Shown here: positions 35,799 to 44,775 of the stretch, piece after piece | Layout: each line of letters starts with the position of its first letter | How positions within the stretch are numbered: the first letter of the stretch is position 1 | Assembly (NCBI GenBank): GCA_037131955.1 | Contig: JBAXQC010000003.1 | Span: forward strand, 14,415 to 78,414 | From: CAIMMJ01 sp037131955 | Lineage (GTDB): Bacteria > Bacteroidota > Bacteroidia > UBA4408 | Direction: 5' to 3' | DNA length: 64,000 nucleotides | Notes under the pieces: model-generated | Databases searched by the model: none | Seen by the model: only the letters and a program-made list of their open reading frames with translations | What the model was told of the DNA's origin: nothing | Made by a program: the position numbers and the translations under genes

Positions 35799-36359
35799 AA
35801 TTTTTTATTATATTTTTTAAGTTTAATATTTGTGTGTCTTGCATTTGTCATAAAATGTGCCAATGGCTTTTTTGAGGTTTTTTATTGACAAATTTTCCAG
35901 TTAAACTACTTTCAGGTGTTTTTTTGGCAGAAGACGTGATGAATTTTGACAGAAAGGTAAAAGCATCTGTTTAGATTATAGCAGTATTCCTTAAATGTTG
36001 GCAGTAGCTTTTTTATAACTAAAAACACAACACGGAATATTCTTAATAAGTTAAACAGCTTATCAGTCAAATTTACCTTAACTCTCAACTTCTCCAAGGT
36101 TCTGTACTAAAAAAATAAATTATTAAATAAAATAGAAGGCAGGTTTGGCTTGTTTGAGAAATTTGGGCAGCAGCCTCAAAAAAATAATTTTATTGAATTT
36201 TAAAGCTCAACTAACTATTGCTCTTTTTCAAATTGTTTGGTACTTATGGTCTCTTTTTAATTATCAACAACCCAACTTTAAAAAAAAAGAAATCCAACAT
36301 CAAATCTAAACATTTAACAAAATAGTATTCTTTATTTTTGCCTTTCAATAAGTTTATCT
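35799..36359. other. 561-base intergenic region between groES and a glycosyltransferase
   Basis: This is the longest gap in the window and separates divergent genes. On the minus strand TGGCAC (35862-35857) resembles a sigma54 -24 box but the -12 position has GA rather than GC. On the plus side TATTTTTG (36333-36340) is a -7-like box without a -33 partner. A 61-codon frame at 35912-36097 (minus) looks accidental. No CIRCE repeat, tRNA or mobile-element end was found. Confidence 0.5.
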
Positions 36360-37490
36360 GTGGATATTTTACAAATTTTATTTGGGCTACTTTCTGGTTT
36401 TTTCCTGCTGTCGTTTAGCACTATAACTATTTATTATTTTGTAGTGTTTGGTAAATTGGCTTTCTATAAATCCCAAGAACAAAAAGAGTATACTCCTCCG
36501 GTTTCGGTGGTAATTTGTGCCCGAAACGAAGCACAAAATCTATTTAACCACCTCCCAAAATTCTTTGCTCAAAACTATCCACAATTTCAAATTGTGGTGG
36601 TTAACGATTGCAGTTGGGACGAAAGTGAACAAATTTTAGAAGAATTTCAAAAAAAACACAGCAACCTCCATGTTGTAAATCTTAAAGAAGAAAAAATAAA
36701 GGAACATGATAAAAAGCTTGCCGTTACATTGGGTATCAAGGGAGCAATATACGAGAATCTCTTGTTTACAGATGCAGATTGCATTCCTGCCAACGAAAAT
36801 TGGATAAAGACAATGGCAAAAGATTTTGCTAACGATACAGAAATTATTATTGCCTACGGACCTTATAAAAAAACAAAAGGATTTTTAAATAAAATTATTC
36901 GCTTTGATACATTCTTTAATGCGGTAAATTACCTATCGGCTGCTATTGCCGGAAAAACTTATATGGGTGTGGGAAGAAACATGGCCTACACAAAAAAAAT
37001 ATTCTTCGATAACAAAGGATTTGCTTCACACTATTTTATCCAATCTGGCGATGATGATTTGTTTATAAACAAGGTAGCACACAAAGCCAAAGTAAAAGCA
37101 GAAATTAATCCAGATTCTTTTACTTACAGCATCTCTAAAGATACTTGGAAAGCATGGCTCAGGCAAAAGAAACGCCACCTTAGCACCTCAAAGTTTTATC
37201 GTTCCAAAGACAAACTTCGCATTGGAATATTTGCCTTTGCCAATTACTTGTTTCTATTTACATGGGTAGCCTTGTTTTTTGTGAAAATGATTGAATACCA
37301 AGAATTTATTTTGGCAGGTGCTCTACTGCTTAAATTTATTATTCAATGGGTAGTATTAAGTTTGTGTGCGAAAAAACTAAACGAAAAAGACCTTTGGTTT
37401 GTGGCACCCTTTTTTGAACTATTATTGTTTTTTGTTTATCCTTATCTACACATAAAAAATATTTTTGTAAAACAACAAGTATGGAAATAA
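36360..37490 (+). CDS. Family 2 glycosyltransferase, membrane-bound
   Basis: 376 residues from a GTG at 36360. An N-terminal membrane helix (about 4-32) precedes the GT2 domain: VSVVICARNEAQNL (about 48-61), IVVVNDCSWDESE (about 78-90) and the metal-binding TDADC (about 138-142). A GDDDLFINKVA segment and WLRQKKRH follow. Two or more membrane helices make up the C-terminus (about 285-345). Likely a processive or polyprenyl-sugar transferase, acceptor unknown. Its end overlaps the ECF sigma gene by 10 bases. Confidence 0.88.
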   Translation: MDILQILFGLLSGFFLLSFSTITIYYFVVFGKLAFYKSQEQKEYTPPVSVVICARNEAQNLFNHLPKFFAQNYPQFQIVVVNDCSWDESEQILEEFQKKHSNLHVVNLKEEKIKEHDKKLAVTLGIKGAIYENLLFTDADCIPANENWIKTMAKDFANDTEIIIAYGPYKKTKGFLNKIIRFDTFFNAVNYLSAAIAGKTYMGVGRNMAYTKKIFFDNKGFASHYFIQSGDDDLFINKVAHKAKVKAEINPDSFTYSISKDTWKAWLRQKKRHLSTSKFYRSKDKLRIGIFAFANYLFLFTWVALFFVKMIEYQEFILAGALLLKFIIQWVVLSLCAKKLNEKDLWFVAPFFELLLFFVYPYLHIKNIFVKQQVWK

Positions 37491-38089
37491 ACCCCGATCT
37501 AACCAGTAAAGCTCAAATAGATTATAAGCTAGTGAGAGCAGCATTAGACAATGGTGATCAAAAGGCTTATGCCGAACTTATGAGTAGGTATAAAGACTCT
37601 ATTTATTTTATGCTCCTTAAAATGGTAAGGAGCAAAGACGATGCAGACGACCTAACGATAGAAGCCTTTGGGAAAGCATTTAAAAGACTTGGTCAATACA
37701 CACCTAACTATGCATTTTCTACATGGCTGTTTAAAATTGCATCCAACAACGCGATAGATTTTTTGCGTAGAAAAAAGAACATTACATTTTCTATTAACAA
37801 AGGATTTGAAGGTGATGATGGCAGCGAAATGTCTATTGAAATAAAATCGGAAGGATTGGATCCCGAAGAAAAAATAATTAAAAAAGAAAAGGTCAAGTTG
37901 ATGAGAGAGGTAGTAGAAAAGTTAAAGCCTAACTACCGACAATTGATTGAGATGAGGTACTTTGAAGAAATGAGCTACGAAGAAATTTCTATAAAACTGG
38001 AATTGCCTTTAGGTACTGTAAAAGCTCAATTGTTTAGAGCAAGAGAACTACTTTACAACATTATGAAAAACACCAAAAATTCTATTTGA
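37481..38089 (+). CDS. RNA polymerase ECF-type sigma factor
   Basis: 202 residues. Region 2 has DADDLTIEAFGKAFKRL and the FSTWLFKIASNNAIDFLRRKK helix (about 75-97); region 4 has LIEMRYFEEMSYEEISIKLELPLGTVKAQLFRARELL, cut here for length, as a classic helix-turn-helix (about 150-190). It directs RNA polymerase to a special promoter set, which I cannot name. No anti-sigma gene is adjacent; instead it overlaps a glycosyltransferase gene upstream and is followed by rsmG 6 bases later. Confidence 0.92.
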   Translation: MEINPDLTSKAQIDYKLVRAALDNGDQKAYAELMSRYKDSIYFMLLKMVRSKDDADDLTIEAFGKAFKRLGQYTPNYAFSTWLFKIASNNAIDFLRRKKNITFSINKGFEGDDGSEMSIEIKSEGLDPEEKIIKKEKVKLMREVVEKLKPNYRQLIEMRYFEEMSYEEISIKLELPLGTVKAQLFRARELLYNIMKNTKNSI

Positions 38090-38095
38090 TTTATT

Positions 38096-38761
38096 TTGGA
38101 AGATTCTCTAATTGAAAATTATTTTAATGAAATTACTCCTTTGCAAAATGAACAATTTGTAAGCTTTGAAAAATTGTTTTTAGAGGCAAATCAAAAGGTA
38201 AATTTAATAAGCAGAAAAGACCACAATAATTTTTTTACACATCACCTGCTGCACAGCTTAAGTATAGCTAATTACTTTAAATTTAAATCAGGAACAGATG
38301 TATTAGACCTTGGAACCGGAGGAGGTTTACCTGGCATTCCACTTGCAATAATGTTTCCGGAAGTTAACTTTTTACTCTGCGATTCCATCAAAAAAAAACT
38401 TTCAGCAGTAGATGAAATTGTAGAATCTCTTGGTTTAAAAAATGTTAGTACAGCTTGGCAAAGAGCTGAAACACTCGAAAGAAGATTTGATTTTGTAGTG
38501 AGTAGGGCAGTTGCACCCATCGGCGATTTATGGCATTGGACAAAAAAATTGATACACAACAACCAACGCAATGAGTTTAAAAATGGTTTAATTCTGCTAA
38601 AGGGTGGCGATTTAGAAGTAGAAATAGAAAACTGGAGAAAAAGTATTTTAAAAAATAATCCAAATGCTATACTGCCAAATTTGGAAGAAATAGAACTGAA
38701 AAGTTTTAACAAGGATGAATTTTTTGTAACAAAAAAAATAATTTACATAAAGAAGTTTTAG
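38096..38761 (+). CDS. rsmG: 16S rRNA (guanine527-N7)-methyltransferase RsmG
   Basis: 221 residues from a TTG at 38096, which gives the usual N-terminal length; no in-frame ATG is near. Family motifs are LIEANQKVNLIS-type (FLEANQKVNLISRKD), HHLLHSLSI, VLDLGTGGGLPGIPLAIMFP (about 66-85) and FVVSRAVAP. It methylates G527 of 16S rRNA with SAM. It begins 6 bases after the sigma-factor stop and is probably co-transcribed. Confidence 0.95.
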   Translation: MEDSLIENYFNEITPLQNEQFVSFEKLFLEANQKVNLISRKDHNNFFTHHLLHSLSIANYFKFKSGTDVLDLGTGGGLPGIPLAIMFPEVNFLLCDSIKKKLSAVDEIVESLGLKNVSTAWQRAETLERRFDFVVSRAVAPIGDLWHWTKKLIHNNQRNEFKNGLILLKGGDLEVEIENWRKSILKNNPNAILPNLEEIELKSFNKDEFFVTKKIIYIKKF

Positions 38762-38852
38762 TAATTAGATAGAATACTCTAATTTGGTTTGCAATTAATT
38801 AAAATGAAACTTTAACTAAACATAGTATCAGAGTTTTTAATAATTAATTTTT

Positions 38853-38860
38853 TACTTTTG
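38853..38860 (+). promoter_or_regulatory. Candidate -7 promoter element for the FkbM methyltransferase
   Basis: TACTTTTG matches TAnnTTTG, about 60 bases before the ATG at 38921. A -33 TTTG is not at the normal spacing. Confidence 0.3.
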
Positions 38861-38920
38861 CACCAGCTAAAATTCAGGAGCTTTGAGAAATAAGCAAGTT
38901 TTAGGTTTAAATATACCACT

Positions 38921-39859
38921 ATGAAAAGCATACTAAGAAATATTTTAAAAAACATTTTAAATGTTTTGATGAGTAATAAAGGCACAATTCCTATTGCAAA
39001 TTACATTTACGAAACAGGGTCATTTAAACTAAAGGATTTTTTTATTCTTAATGTTTCTCAACCTAAGTTTAATTTTAGTTGGAATTTTTCTCTACTCAAT
39101 GGCAAACACATAAAGTGCAACGTAATAAATGGTCAACAAAACACTTGGCACTTTGCCACAAGCTACAAATGGCACGACTTAGGACTTAGTATAATTGAGC
39201 AACACTTGAATGAATTCTATGATTCAAATCTAACGTATATGGATATAGGTTCAAACGTTGGATTACGGTCTGTGTATTCTCTAAGTATTGATAGAAACAC
39301 CATATTAATTGACCCAAATCCCGAGGTTAATAAAATTACAAAAAGTATGATTGAGCTCAATGGTTTCAAAAACTACACTTTGGAGCAAATTGGATTATCA
39401 GACAGTGACACAGGTGGCGAATTAAAATTTTATATTTCCTCCTCAGCCTATATGAGTAGTTTTAACAAGGAGCATGCAGCACTTGATAAAATTGTAGGAG
39501 AAATTACAATTCCTGTTACTTCTATTGATAACTATATTGCCAAACACACTAATGTTAAACCTGGAATTTTAAAAATAGATGTAGAGGGTTTTGAAATGAA
39601 TGTATTGAAGGGAGCAAAAATTACTTTAGAAAAATATAAACCTGCCATCATAATTGAAATATTAGACATGGGCGAGAACAGAAATGAAATTGTAGAATAT
39701 TTAGCACAATTCTCTTACCACCCTTATTTTTTGTTTGATAAAGAATTTAAGATGTTAAGGCCTCTTGTGAAAGGAGAACAAATTACTAATCACAATTACC
39801 TGTTTATTGCAAACACAGAATTAGAAAAATATTTAAATTCAAGAAATTGCATAGAGTAA
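38921..39859 (+). CDS. FkbM family methyltransferase
   Basis: 312 residues. A Rossmann motif YMDIGSNVGLRSVY (about 106-119), an acidic NTILIDPNPEVN motif (about 126-137) and the FkbM signature ILKIDVEGFEMNVLKGA (about 216-232) place it in the FkbM family, which methylates hydroxyl groups on sugars and other small molecules. Substrate unknown; the surrounding glycosyltransferase genes at 36 and 41 kb make a surface glycan plausible. It has its own putative promoter and ends 53 bases before the convergent gcvT. Confidence 0.88.
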   Translation: MKSILRNILKNILNVLMSNKGTIPIANYIYETGSFKLKDFFILNVSQPKFNFSWNFSLLNGKHIKCNVINGQQNTWHFATSYKWHDLGLSIIEQHLNEFYDSNLTYMDIGSNVGLRSVYSLSIDRNTILIDPNPEVNKITKSMIELNGFKNYTLEQIGLSDSDTGGELKFYISSSAYMSSFNKEHAALDKIVGEITIPVTSIDNYIAKHTNVKPGILKIDVEGFEMNVLKGAKITLEKYKPAIIIEILDMGENRNEIVEYLAQFSYHPYFLFDKEFKMLRPLVKGEQITNHNYLFIANTELEKYLNSRNCIE

Positions 39860-39912
39860 GTGATTGTTTTTTTTTACCTTATAAAATGCAATCTTAAAAA
39901 AATCTCCTAAGC

Positions 39913-40995
39913 CTACTTCTTTAAAAATGGCAATTTCACCACTTTTGCTTTCAAACTTTTATCTCTTACTGAAATAAATATTTCACTATCAACTTTTGCA
40001 TAGTTGGTATTTATGTATGCCATTCCAATTGCTTGTTTAAGTGTTGGAGATTGCGTGCCGCTGGTAACTTTTCCTATTTCATTTCCACTTTCATCTACCA
40101 CTAAATAATCATGGCGAGGTATGCCTTTATCTTCCATCACAAAACCAACTAATTTTTGTTTTACGCCGGCTTCTTTTTGTGCTTTAAATTTTTCAGAAGA
40201 AACAAAGTCTTTCGTAAATTTTGTAATCCAACCCAAGCCAGCTTCAATTGGAGAAGTGGTATCGTTTATGTCGTTTCCATACAAACAAAAGCCCATTTCT
40301 AATCTTAATGTATCTCTGGCGCCAAGACCAATAGGAGCAATACCAAAATTTTTACCCGCCTCAAAAACAGCATTCCACAATTTTTCTGCGTCTTTATTGT
40401 CTACATAAATTTCAAAACCACCTGCTCCTGTATAGCCTGTTGCCGAGACTAATACATTTTCTAATCCTGCAAACACACCTTTTTTAAATGTATAATATTC
40501 CATTGCACTCAAATCAATTTCCGTTAACACTTGCAATGCCTCTGCTGCTTTAGGTCCTTGCACTGCCAATAATGAAGTTTGCTCCGAAATGTTTTTCATA
40601 TCAACACCCATAGTGTTGTAGTGCATTATATGGTTCCAATCTTTTTCTATGTTTGAAGCATTCACTACCAACATATACGTTTTTTCATCAATTCTATATA
40701 CCAACAAATCATCAACTATACCGCCGTTTTCATTTGGTAAGCACGAATACTGAATTTTTCCATCTACTAAAATACTTGCATCGTTACTTGTTACTTTCTG
40801 GATAAGCGCTAGAGCATTTTCTCCTTTTAAAATAAATTCACCCATGTGCGAAACATCAAACACACCCATTGAATTTCTAACGGTTTCGTGTTCCACGTTA
40901 ATGCCTGCATAATTTATTGGCATGTTGTATCCTGCAAAGGGAGCCATTTTTGCTCCTAATGATTGATGAATGTGAGTAAGTGCTGTGTCTTTCAT
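39913..40995 (-). CDS. gcvT: Aminomethyltransferase (glycine cleavage T protein)
   Basis: 360 residues, full length. It has LGAKMAPFAGYNMPINY (about 14-30), FDVSHMGEF, LGARDTLRLEMGFCLYGNDI and CLPNENGGIVDDLLVYRI, all typical of GcvT. It takes the aminomethyl group from H protein and makes methylene-tetrahydrofolate and ammonia. No other gcv genes are in the window. The start is 9 bases from the end of the next glycosyltransferase gene. Confidence 0.96.
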   Translation of the reverse strand: MKDTALTHIHQSLGAKMAPFAGYNMPINYAGINVEHETVRNSMGVFDVSHMGEFILKGENALALIQKVTSNDASILVDGKIQYSCLPNENGGIVDDLLVYRIDEKTYMLVVNASNIEKDWNHIMHYNTMGVDMKNISEQTSLLAVQGPKAAEALQVLTEIDLSAMEYYTFKKGVFAGLENVLVSATGYTGAGGFEIYVDNKDAEKLWNAVFEAGKNFGIAPIGLGARDTLRLEMGFCLYGNDINDTTSPIEAGLGWITKFTKDFVSSEKFKAQKEAGVKQKLVGFVMEDKGIPRHDYLVVDESGNEIGKVTSGTQSPTLKQAIGMAYINTNYAKVDSEIFISVRDKSLKAKVVKLPFLKK

Positions 40996-41004
40996 GATTA
41001 TTGT

Positions 41005-42069
41005 TTAAGAAAAGAGATGAATAAAATTTTGTGAATTAGATTTAACTGAATAATTATTTTCTATTTTATGTCTTGTAGCTTTTGAAATTTCTTGCAACAG
41101 ATTTTCATCCAACAACAACTTCTCTAAATTGTTGGACCAATCTTGTTGATTGCTGCAAATAAAACCATTTATTCCGTGGTCAACAATTTTTGTATTTACG
41201 CCTACAGGAGAAACAAGGGCAGGAATTCCCAAACTCATGTATTGCAATGCCTTGAAGCCGCATTTGCCATTGGCCCATAAATCATCTTTTAGTGGCATTA
41301 CACCAACATCCATTTTTAGCAAATCTTCAATTTCAGTTTTTTTGTTCCATTTTAGATATCTAAATGATTTTAAATCAAGTTCTGGAGATTCATCTGATAT
41401 TACTAAAAACTCAAATTCGTATTTTTTTTCTAAATCAGATATCACGTCGTACAATTCCATTAAATACCTATTTGTAGAGTGTGAACCCGTCCAACCAATT
41501 ACAAATTTTCCTTTTTGATGAATTTTAATTTTATTGTGGTGGTTTTCTGTGTCGATGGTGGTGGGATTATACACAACATTTTTGTTGTATTGTTTTGCAA
41601 AATTGCATAAGTACTCGTTACCACAAGAAACTTTATAAGCCCATTTGCAAATGTATTTAGTATTGGTATAAAATTTAAATGCCGAAAAAAATTTGTTAGC
41701 CTCGGAATAATTTTTTAGCCAAATGGCGTCGTCAAAATCATACACAATTTTTTTTCGGAAAATTTTTGCAATTAAAAACTCAAAAATTGGCGGGCCAAGC
41801 GGTGCTGCTTCGCGATGAATAAAAATATAATCGAATTTTCTTAATGAAAAAAGTAAAATAAAGCGGTTTAAGTATCCTTTTAAAATTCGCAAAAACTTTG
41901 AAAAATAATGTCCTGGTTGGTAGAGTTTTTTCCAAGCATTGTAAGATAAAAAACCATAAGTATCAAATTCTATGTTGTTTTGTTTTAATAAATGAAAGTA
42001 CTGCTCAAACCTAAATCTTTGGCTGGCAGCTTCTTTCAATGGATAAGGAAACAAAAACATCACCCTCAT
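41005..42069 (-). CDS. GT4-like (group 1) glycosyltransferase
   Basis: 354 residues. The N-terminal domain has LFPYPLKEAASQRFRFEQYF and YIFIHREAAPLG; the C-terminal domain has the GT-B pattern FVIGWTGSHSTNRYL (about 188-202), MDVGVMPLKDDLWANGKCGFKALQYMSLG and PALVSPVGVN (about 283-292), typical of nucleotide-sugar binding. It probably adds a sugar to a surface polysaccharide. A TATCTTTG element ends 9 bases before the ATG, so the mRNA may lack a leader. Confidence 0.85.
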   Translation of the reverse strand: MRVMFLFPYPLKEAASQRFRFEQYFHLLKQNNIEFDTYGFLSYNAWKKLYQPGHYFSKFLRILKGYLNRFILLFSLRKFDYIFIHREAAPLGPPIFEFLIAKIFRKKIVYDFDDAIWLKNYSEANKFFSAFKFYTNTKYICKWAYKVSCGNEYLCNFAKQYNKNVVYNPTTIDTENHHNKIKIHQKGKFVIGWTGSHSTNRYLMELYDVISDLEKKYEFEFLVISDESPELDLKSFRYLKWNKKTEIEDLLKMDVGVMPLKDDLWANGKCGFKALQYMSLGIPALVSPVGVNTKIVDHGINGFICSNQQDWSNNLEKLLLDENLLQEISKATRHKIENNYSVKSNSQNFIHLFS

Positions 42070-42077
42070 AATTGGCG

Positions 42078-42085
42078 CAAAGATA
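42078..42085 (-). promoter_or_regulatory. Candidate -7 promoter element giving a nearly leaderless transcript
   Basis: Minus strand TATCTTTG (TAnnTTTG) lies 9 bases before the ATG at 42069. The nearest TTG upstream is 24 bases away, which is longer than the normal spacing. Confidence 0.35.
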
Positions 42086-42153
42086 TATTTATTGTGATGA
42101 TTTTTATGACAATTAAATGAAATAAGTTGACGTGCTTATTCGTCTTAAAAAAG

Positions 42154-42161
42154 TAATTTTG
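42154..42161 (+). promoter_or_regulatory. Candidate -7 promoter element for the MsbA-like exporter
   Basis: TAATTTTG matches TAnnTTTG, 13 bases before the ATG at 42175. The TTG at 42127-42129 is 24 bases upstream, slightly too far. Confidence 0.35.
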
Positions 42162-42174
42162 AAAAATTTTTAAA

Positions 42175-43983
42175 ATGGCAAAAAAGAAAACATCTGAAGA
42201 CGATAATCTGCCCAAATTTAAGTTCAATAAAGAATCTCTAAAGAAAACAGCAAAAATATATGATTTCTTGGCTCCCTTTAAATGGAAATTTATTGTTGGT
42301 TTAATTTGTTTAGTTGGAACCGGATTAACTGCAATTGCTTTTCCAAAACTAATGGGCAGTTTGATAGATGCAAGCAATATTTCTCTTGAACAAATAAATT
42401 CTGTTGGAATTTATTTGATATTACTTTTTGCAGCACAAGCCATTTTTTCATTTTTTAGGGTGGCTCTTTTTGTAGAAGTTACAGAGGGAATGTTGGCAAA
42501 CATGAGAAATGCTACATACAGCAATTTAATTCAGTTGCCAATGGTATTCTTTAGCAACAGAAGAGTAGGAGAGTTGAACAGCCGACTATCTAGTGATTTG
42601 AGTCAAATACAAGACACATTTACAACAAGTATTGCAGAATTTCTAAGGCAGCTAATAATTATTATAGGAGGAATTACAGCTTTGTTTTTTACATCAATTA
42701 AGCTTGCATTAGCTATGCTTGCTGTTATTCCTTTGGTTGCAATTATAGCGGTAGTATTTGGGCGTTACATTAGAAATTTTTCAAAAAAAGTTCAAGATAA
42801 AATTGCCGAATCTAACACCATCGTTGATGAAACTCTTCAGGGTATCGCAAATGTAAAATCTTTTGTGAACGAATGGTTCGAAGTTAAGCGATACAAAAAC
42901 AGCACCAATCAAATAAAAGAGATTGCTATAAAAGGAGGGAGGCTTAGAGGTGCATTTTTTTCGTTTATAATTTTTTGTTTATTTGGTGCAATCATTTTAC
43001 TTATTTGGTATGCAGTAAGATTAGAAAGTCAAGGTGAACTTAGTCATGGTTTGATGATTCAATTTATGCTCTACACTGTTTTTGTTGGTGCAAGCATTGG
43101 TGGAATTGCAGAACAGTATGCACAAATACAAAAAGCATTAGGAGCTACTGAAAGAGTTTTAGATTTACTGAACGAAATCCGCGAGCAAATTACCATTGAT
43201 GCCAATGCAGAAACCTTTAATAACCTACCAAGGTTAAAGGGTGAAGTAGAATTTAGCAATATAACTTTTGCTTATCCCTCACGAGACGATAGTCCTGTTT
43301 TACGTGATTTTTCTTTTAAAGCAAAAATCGGCCAAAGCATTGCCATTGTTGGACCAAGTGGAGCAGGAAAATCTACAATAATCTCTTTGTTGTTGCAATT
43401 TTATCATCCTCAAAATGGTAAAATTATTTTTGATGGAAAAGACTCCATTGAATTTTCTTTGTCGCACCTCAGAAACAACATGGCAATTGTTCCTCAAGAT
43501 GTTTTATTGTTTGGCGGAACAATAAAAGAAAACATTGCATATGGAATGACCAACGCAACCGAGGCACAAATTGAAGATGCCGCAAAAAAAGCAAACGCCC
43601 ACTTGTTTATTGATTCTTTTCCAGAAAAATACAATACTGTTGTTGGCGAAAGAGGTGTAAAACTTAGCGGAGGACAAAGGCAAAGAATTGCCATTGCCAG
43701 AGCTGTTTTAAAAAATCCTGCCATTTTGCTATTAGATGAAGCTACCAGTTCATTGGATTCAGAATCGGAAAGATTAGTGCAAGAAGCATTAGATTTGTTG
43801 ATGGTAGGAAGAACAACATTTATTGTTGCACACCGCCTCTCAACCATTAGAAATGTTAACTTAATAATGGTTATAGACAAAGGAGCACTAGTTGAATTAG
43901 GTTCGCACCAGGAATTAATTTTAAAAGAAAATGGATTGTATAGGCAGTTGAGCAAATTGCAGTACAGTGTTGATACGTTTTAA
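42175..43983 (+). CDS. ABC exporter, MsbA-like fused permease/ATPase
   Basis: 602 residues. The membrane half (about 25-320) has six helices and VFFSNRRVGELNSRLSSDL, an ABC-membrane motif. The ATPase half (about 350-600) has Walker A GPSGAGKS (about 398-405), the signature LSGGQRQR (about 502-509) and Walker B ILLLDEATSSLDSE. Half-size exporters of this type work as dimers and often flip lipids such as lipid A. The family contains many paralogues, so lipid export is inference. Divergent from the glycosyltransferase gene. Confidence 0.92.
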   Translation: MAKKKTSEDDNLPKFKFNKESLKKTAKIYDFLAPFKWKFIVGLICLVGTGLTAIAFPKLMGSLIDASNISLEQINSVGIYLILLFAAQAIFSFFRVALFVEVTEGMLANMRNATYSNLIQLPMVFFSNRRVGELNSRLSSDLSQIQDTFTTSIAEFLRQLIIIIGGITALFFTSIKLALAMLAVIPLVAIIAVVFGRYIRNFSKKVQDKIAESNTIVDETLQGIANVKSFVNEWFEVKRYKNSTNQIKEIAIKGGRLRGAFFSFIIFCLFGAIILLIWYAVRLESQGELSHGLMIQFMLYTVFVGASIGGIAEQYAQIQKALGATERVLDLLNEIREQITIDANAETFNNLPRLKGEVEFSNITFAYPSRDDSPVLRDFSFKAKIGQSIAIVGPSGAGKSTIISLLLQFYHPQNGKIIFDGKDSIEFSLSHLRNNMAIVPQDVLLFGGTIKENIAYGMTNATEAQIEDAAKKANAHLFIDSFPEKYNTVVGERGVKLSGGQRQRIAIARAVLKNPAILLLDEATSSLDSESERLVQEALDLLMVGRTTFIVAHRLSTIRNVNLIMVIDKGALVELGSHQELILKENGLYRQLSKLQYSVDTF

Positions 43984-44022
43984 GCAATTATGACATAATT
44001 ATTTTTTGGCAGAGTAATTGAA

Positions 44023-44769
44023 ATGTTGTCAAACATGGAAATTGCCACGAACAAAGAACGCAAATGGTATTTAATTTTATTTTTTCCAATTGTGTTTGTT
44101 GCTATAATTTTACTGGTAAAGCTTATTGAGATAGGTTCAGATATAAACTTTTACGAATATGGAATTTATCCCAGAAGAATTAGGGGATTAGTGGGGATTT
44201 TCTTTGCTCCAATTTTACACGGAGATTTTTCTCATATAATTTCAAATGCTATTCCTTTATTGGTATTGGGTGGAGGTTTGTTTTATTACTTTAAAGATTT
44301 AGGGTATAAAGTTTTTTTTTCTATATATTTTGCAACAGGCTTGTGGGTTTGGGTTGCCGCTCGGCCAAGCTATCATATTGGTGCAAGCGGCGTGGTTTAT
44401 GGCCTTGTAACATTTTTTATTTTAAGTGCAATACTAAGAAAGAATAAACATCTTTTATTTTTTTCGTTTTTGGTAATTTTCTTGTACGGTAGTTTAATAT
44501 GGGGTATTTTCCCTCTTAAAGCACAAATTTCTTGGGAAAGCCATTTAATGGGGGGAATAGCGGGATTGTTTATGGCTTGGTATTACAGAAAAATAGGAAT
44601 TCAAAAAGAAAAATATTCTTGGGAGATAAATCCTGCTAGTGATGATGAAATTGATTTTGATTGGAGCGGAAATCCTAATTCGTTAGAAGAAGATTCAAAA
44701 GAAATAATAAAAACAGAAAACGATCCAATAAAGATTGTTTATCATATAAGAGGTGAAAGCGATAAGTGA
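44023..44769 (+). CDS. Rhomboid family intramembrane serine protease
   Basis: 248 residues with six or so membrane helices (about 14-195). The catalytic Ser122 lies in HIGASGVVYG and the catalytic His174 in SWESHLMGG; the HGDFSHIISN segment (67-76) supplies the oxyanion residues. Rhomboids cut transmembrane proteins within the membrane. The C-terminus is a soluble Asp/Glu-rich tail. It follows the MsbA-like gene by 39 bases and its stop is 6 bases from the convergent cyclase gene. Confidence 0.9.
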   Translation: MLSNMEIATNKERKWYLILFFPIVFVAIILLVKLIEIGSDINFYEYGIYPRRIRGLVGIFFAPILHGDFSHIISNAIPLLVLGGGLFYYFKDLGYKVFFSIYFATGLWVWVAARPSYHIGASGVVYGLVTFFILSAILRKNKHLLFFSFLVIFLYGSLIWGIFPLKAQISWESHLMGGIAGLFMAWYYRKIGIQKEKYSWEINPASDDEIDFDWSGNPNSLEEDSKEIIKTENDPIKIVYHIRGESDK

Positions 44770-44775
44770 TTGATT

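Noticed and set aside
35799..35900. CIRCE or HrcA operator before groES
   Set aside because: The characteristic TTAGCACTC inverted repeat is not present on either strand.
35912..36097. 61-codon minus-strand frame in the longest gap
   Set aside because: It has no promoter, signal or family feature, and the composition is that of the AT-rich spacer.
38272..38712. 146-codon minus-strand frame
   Set aside because: It lies within rsmG on the opposite strand; the rsmG motifs are clear in the plus frame.
43494..43955. 153-codon minus-strand frame
   Set aside because: It is the antisense of the ABC exporter ATPase, whose Walker and signature motifs are intact.
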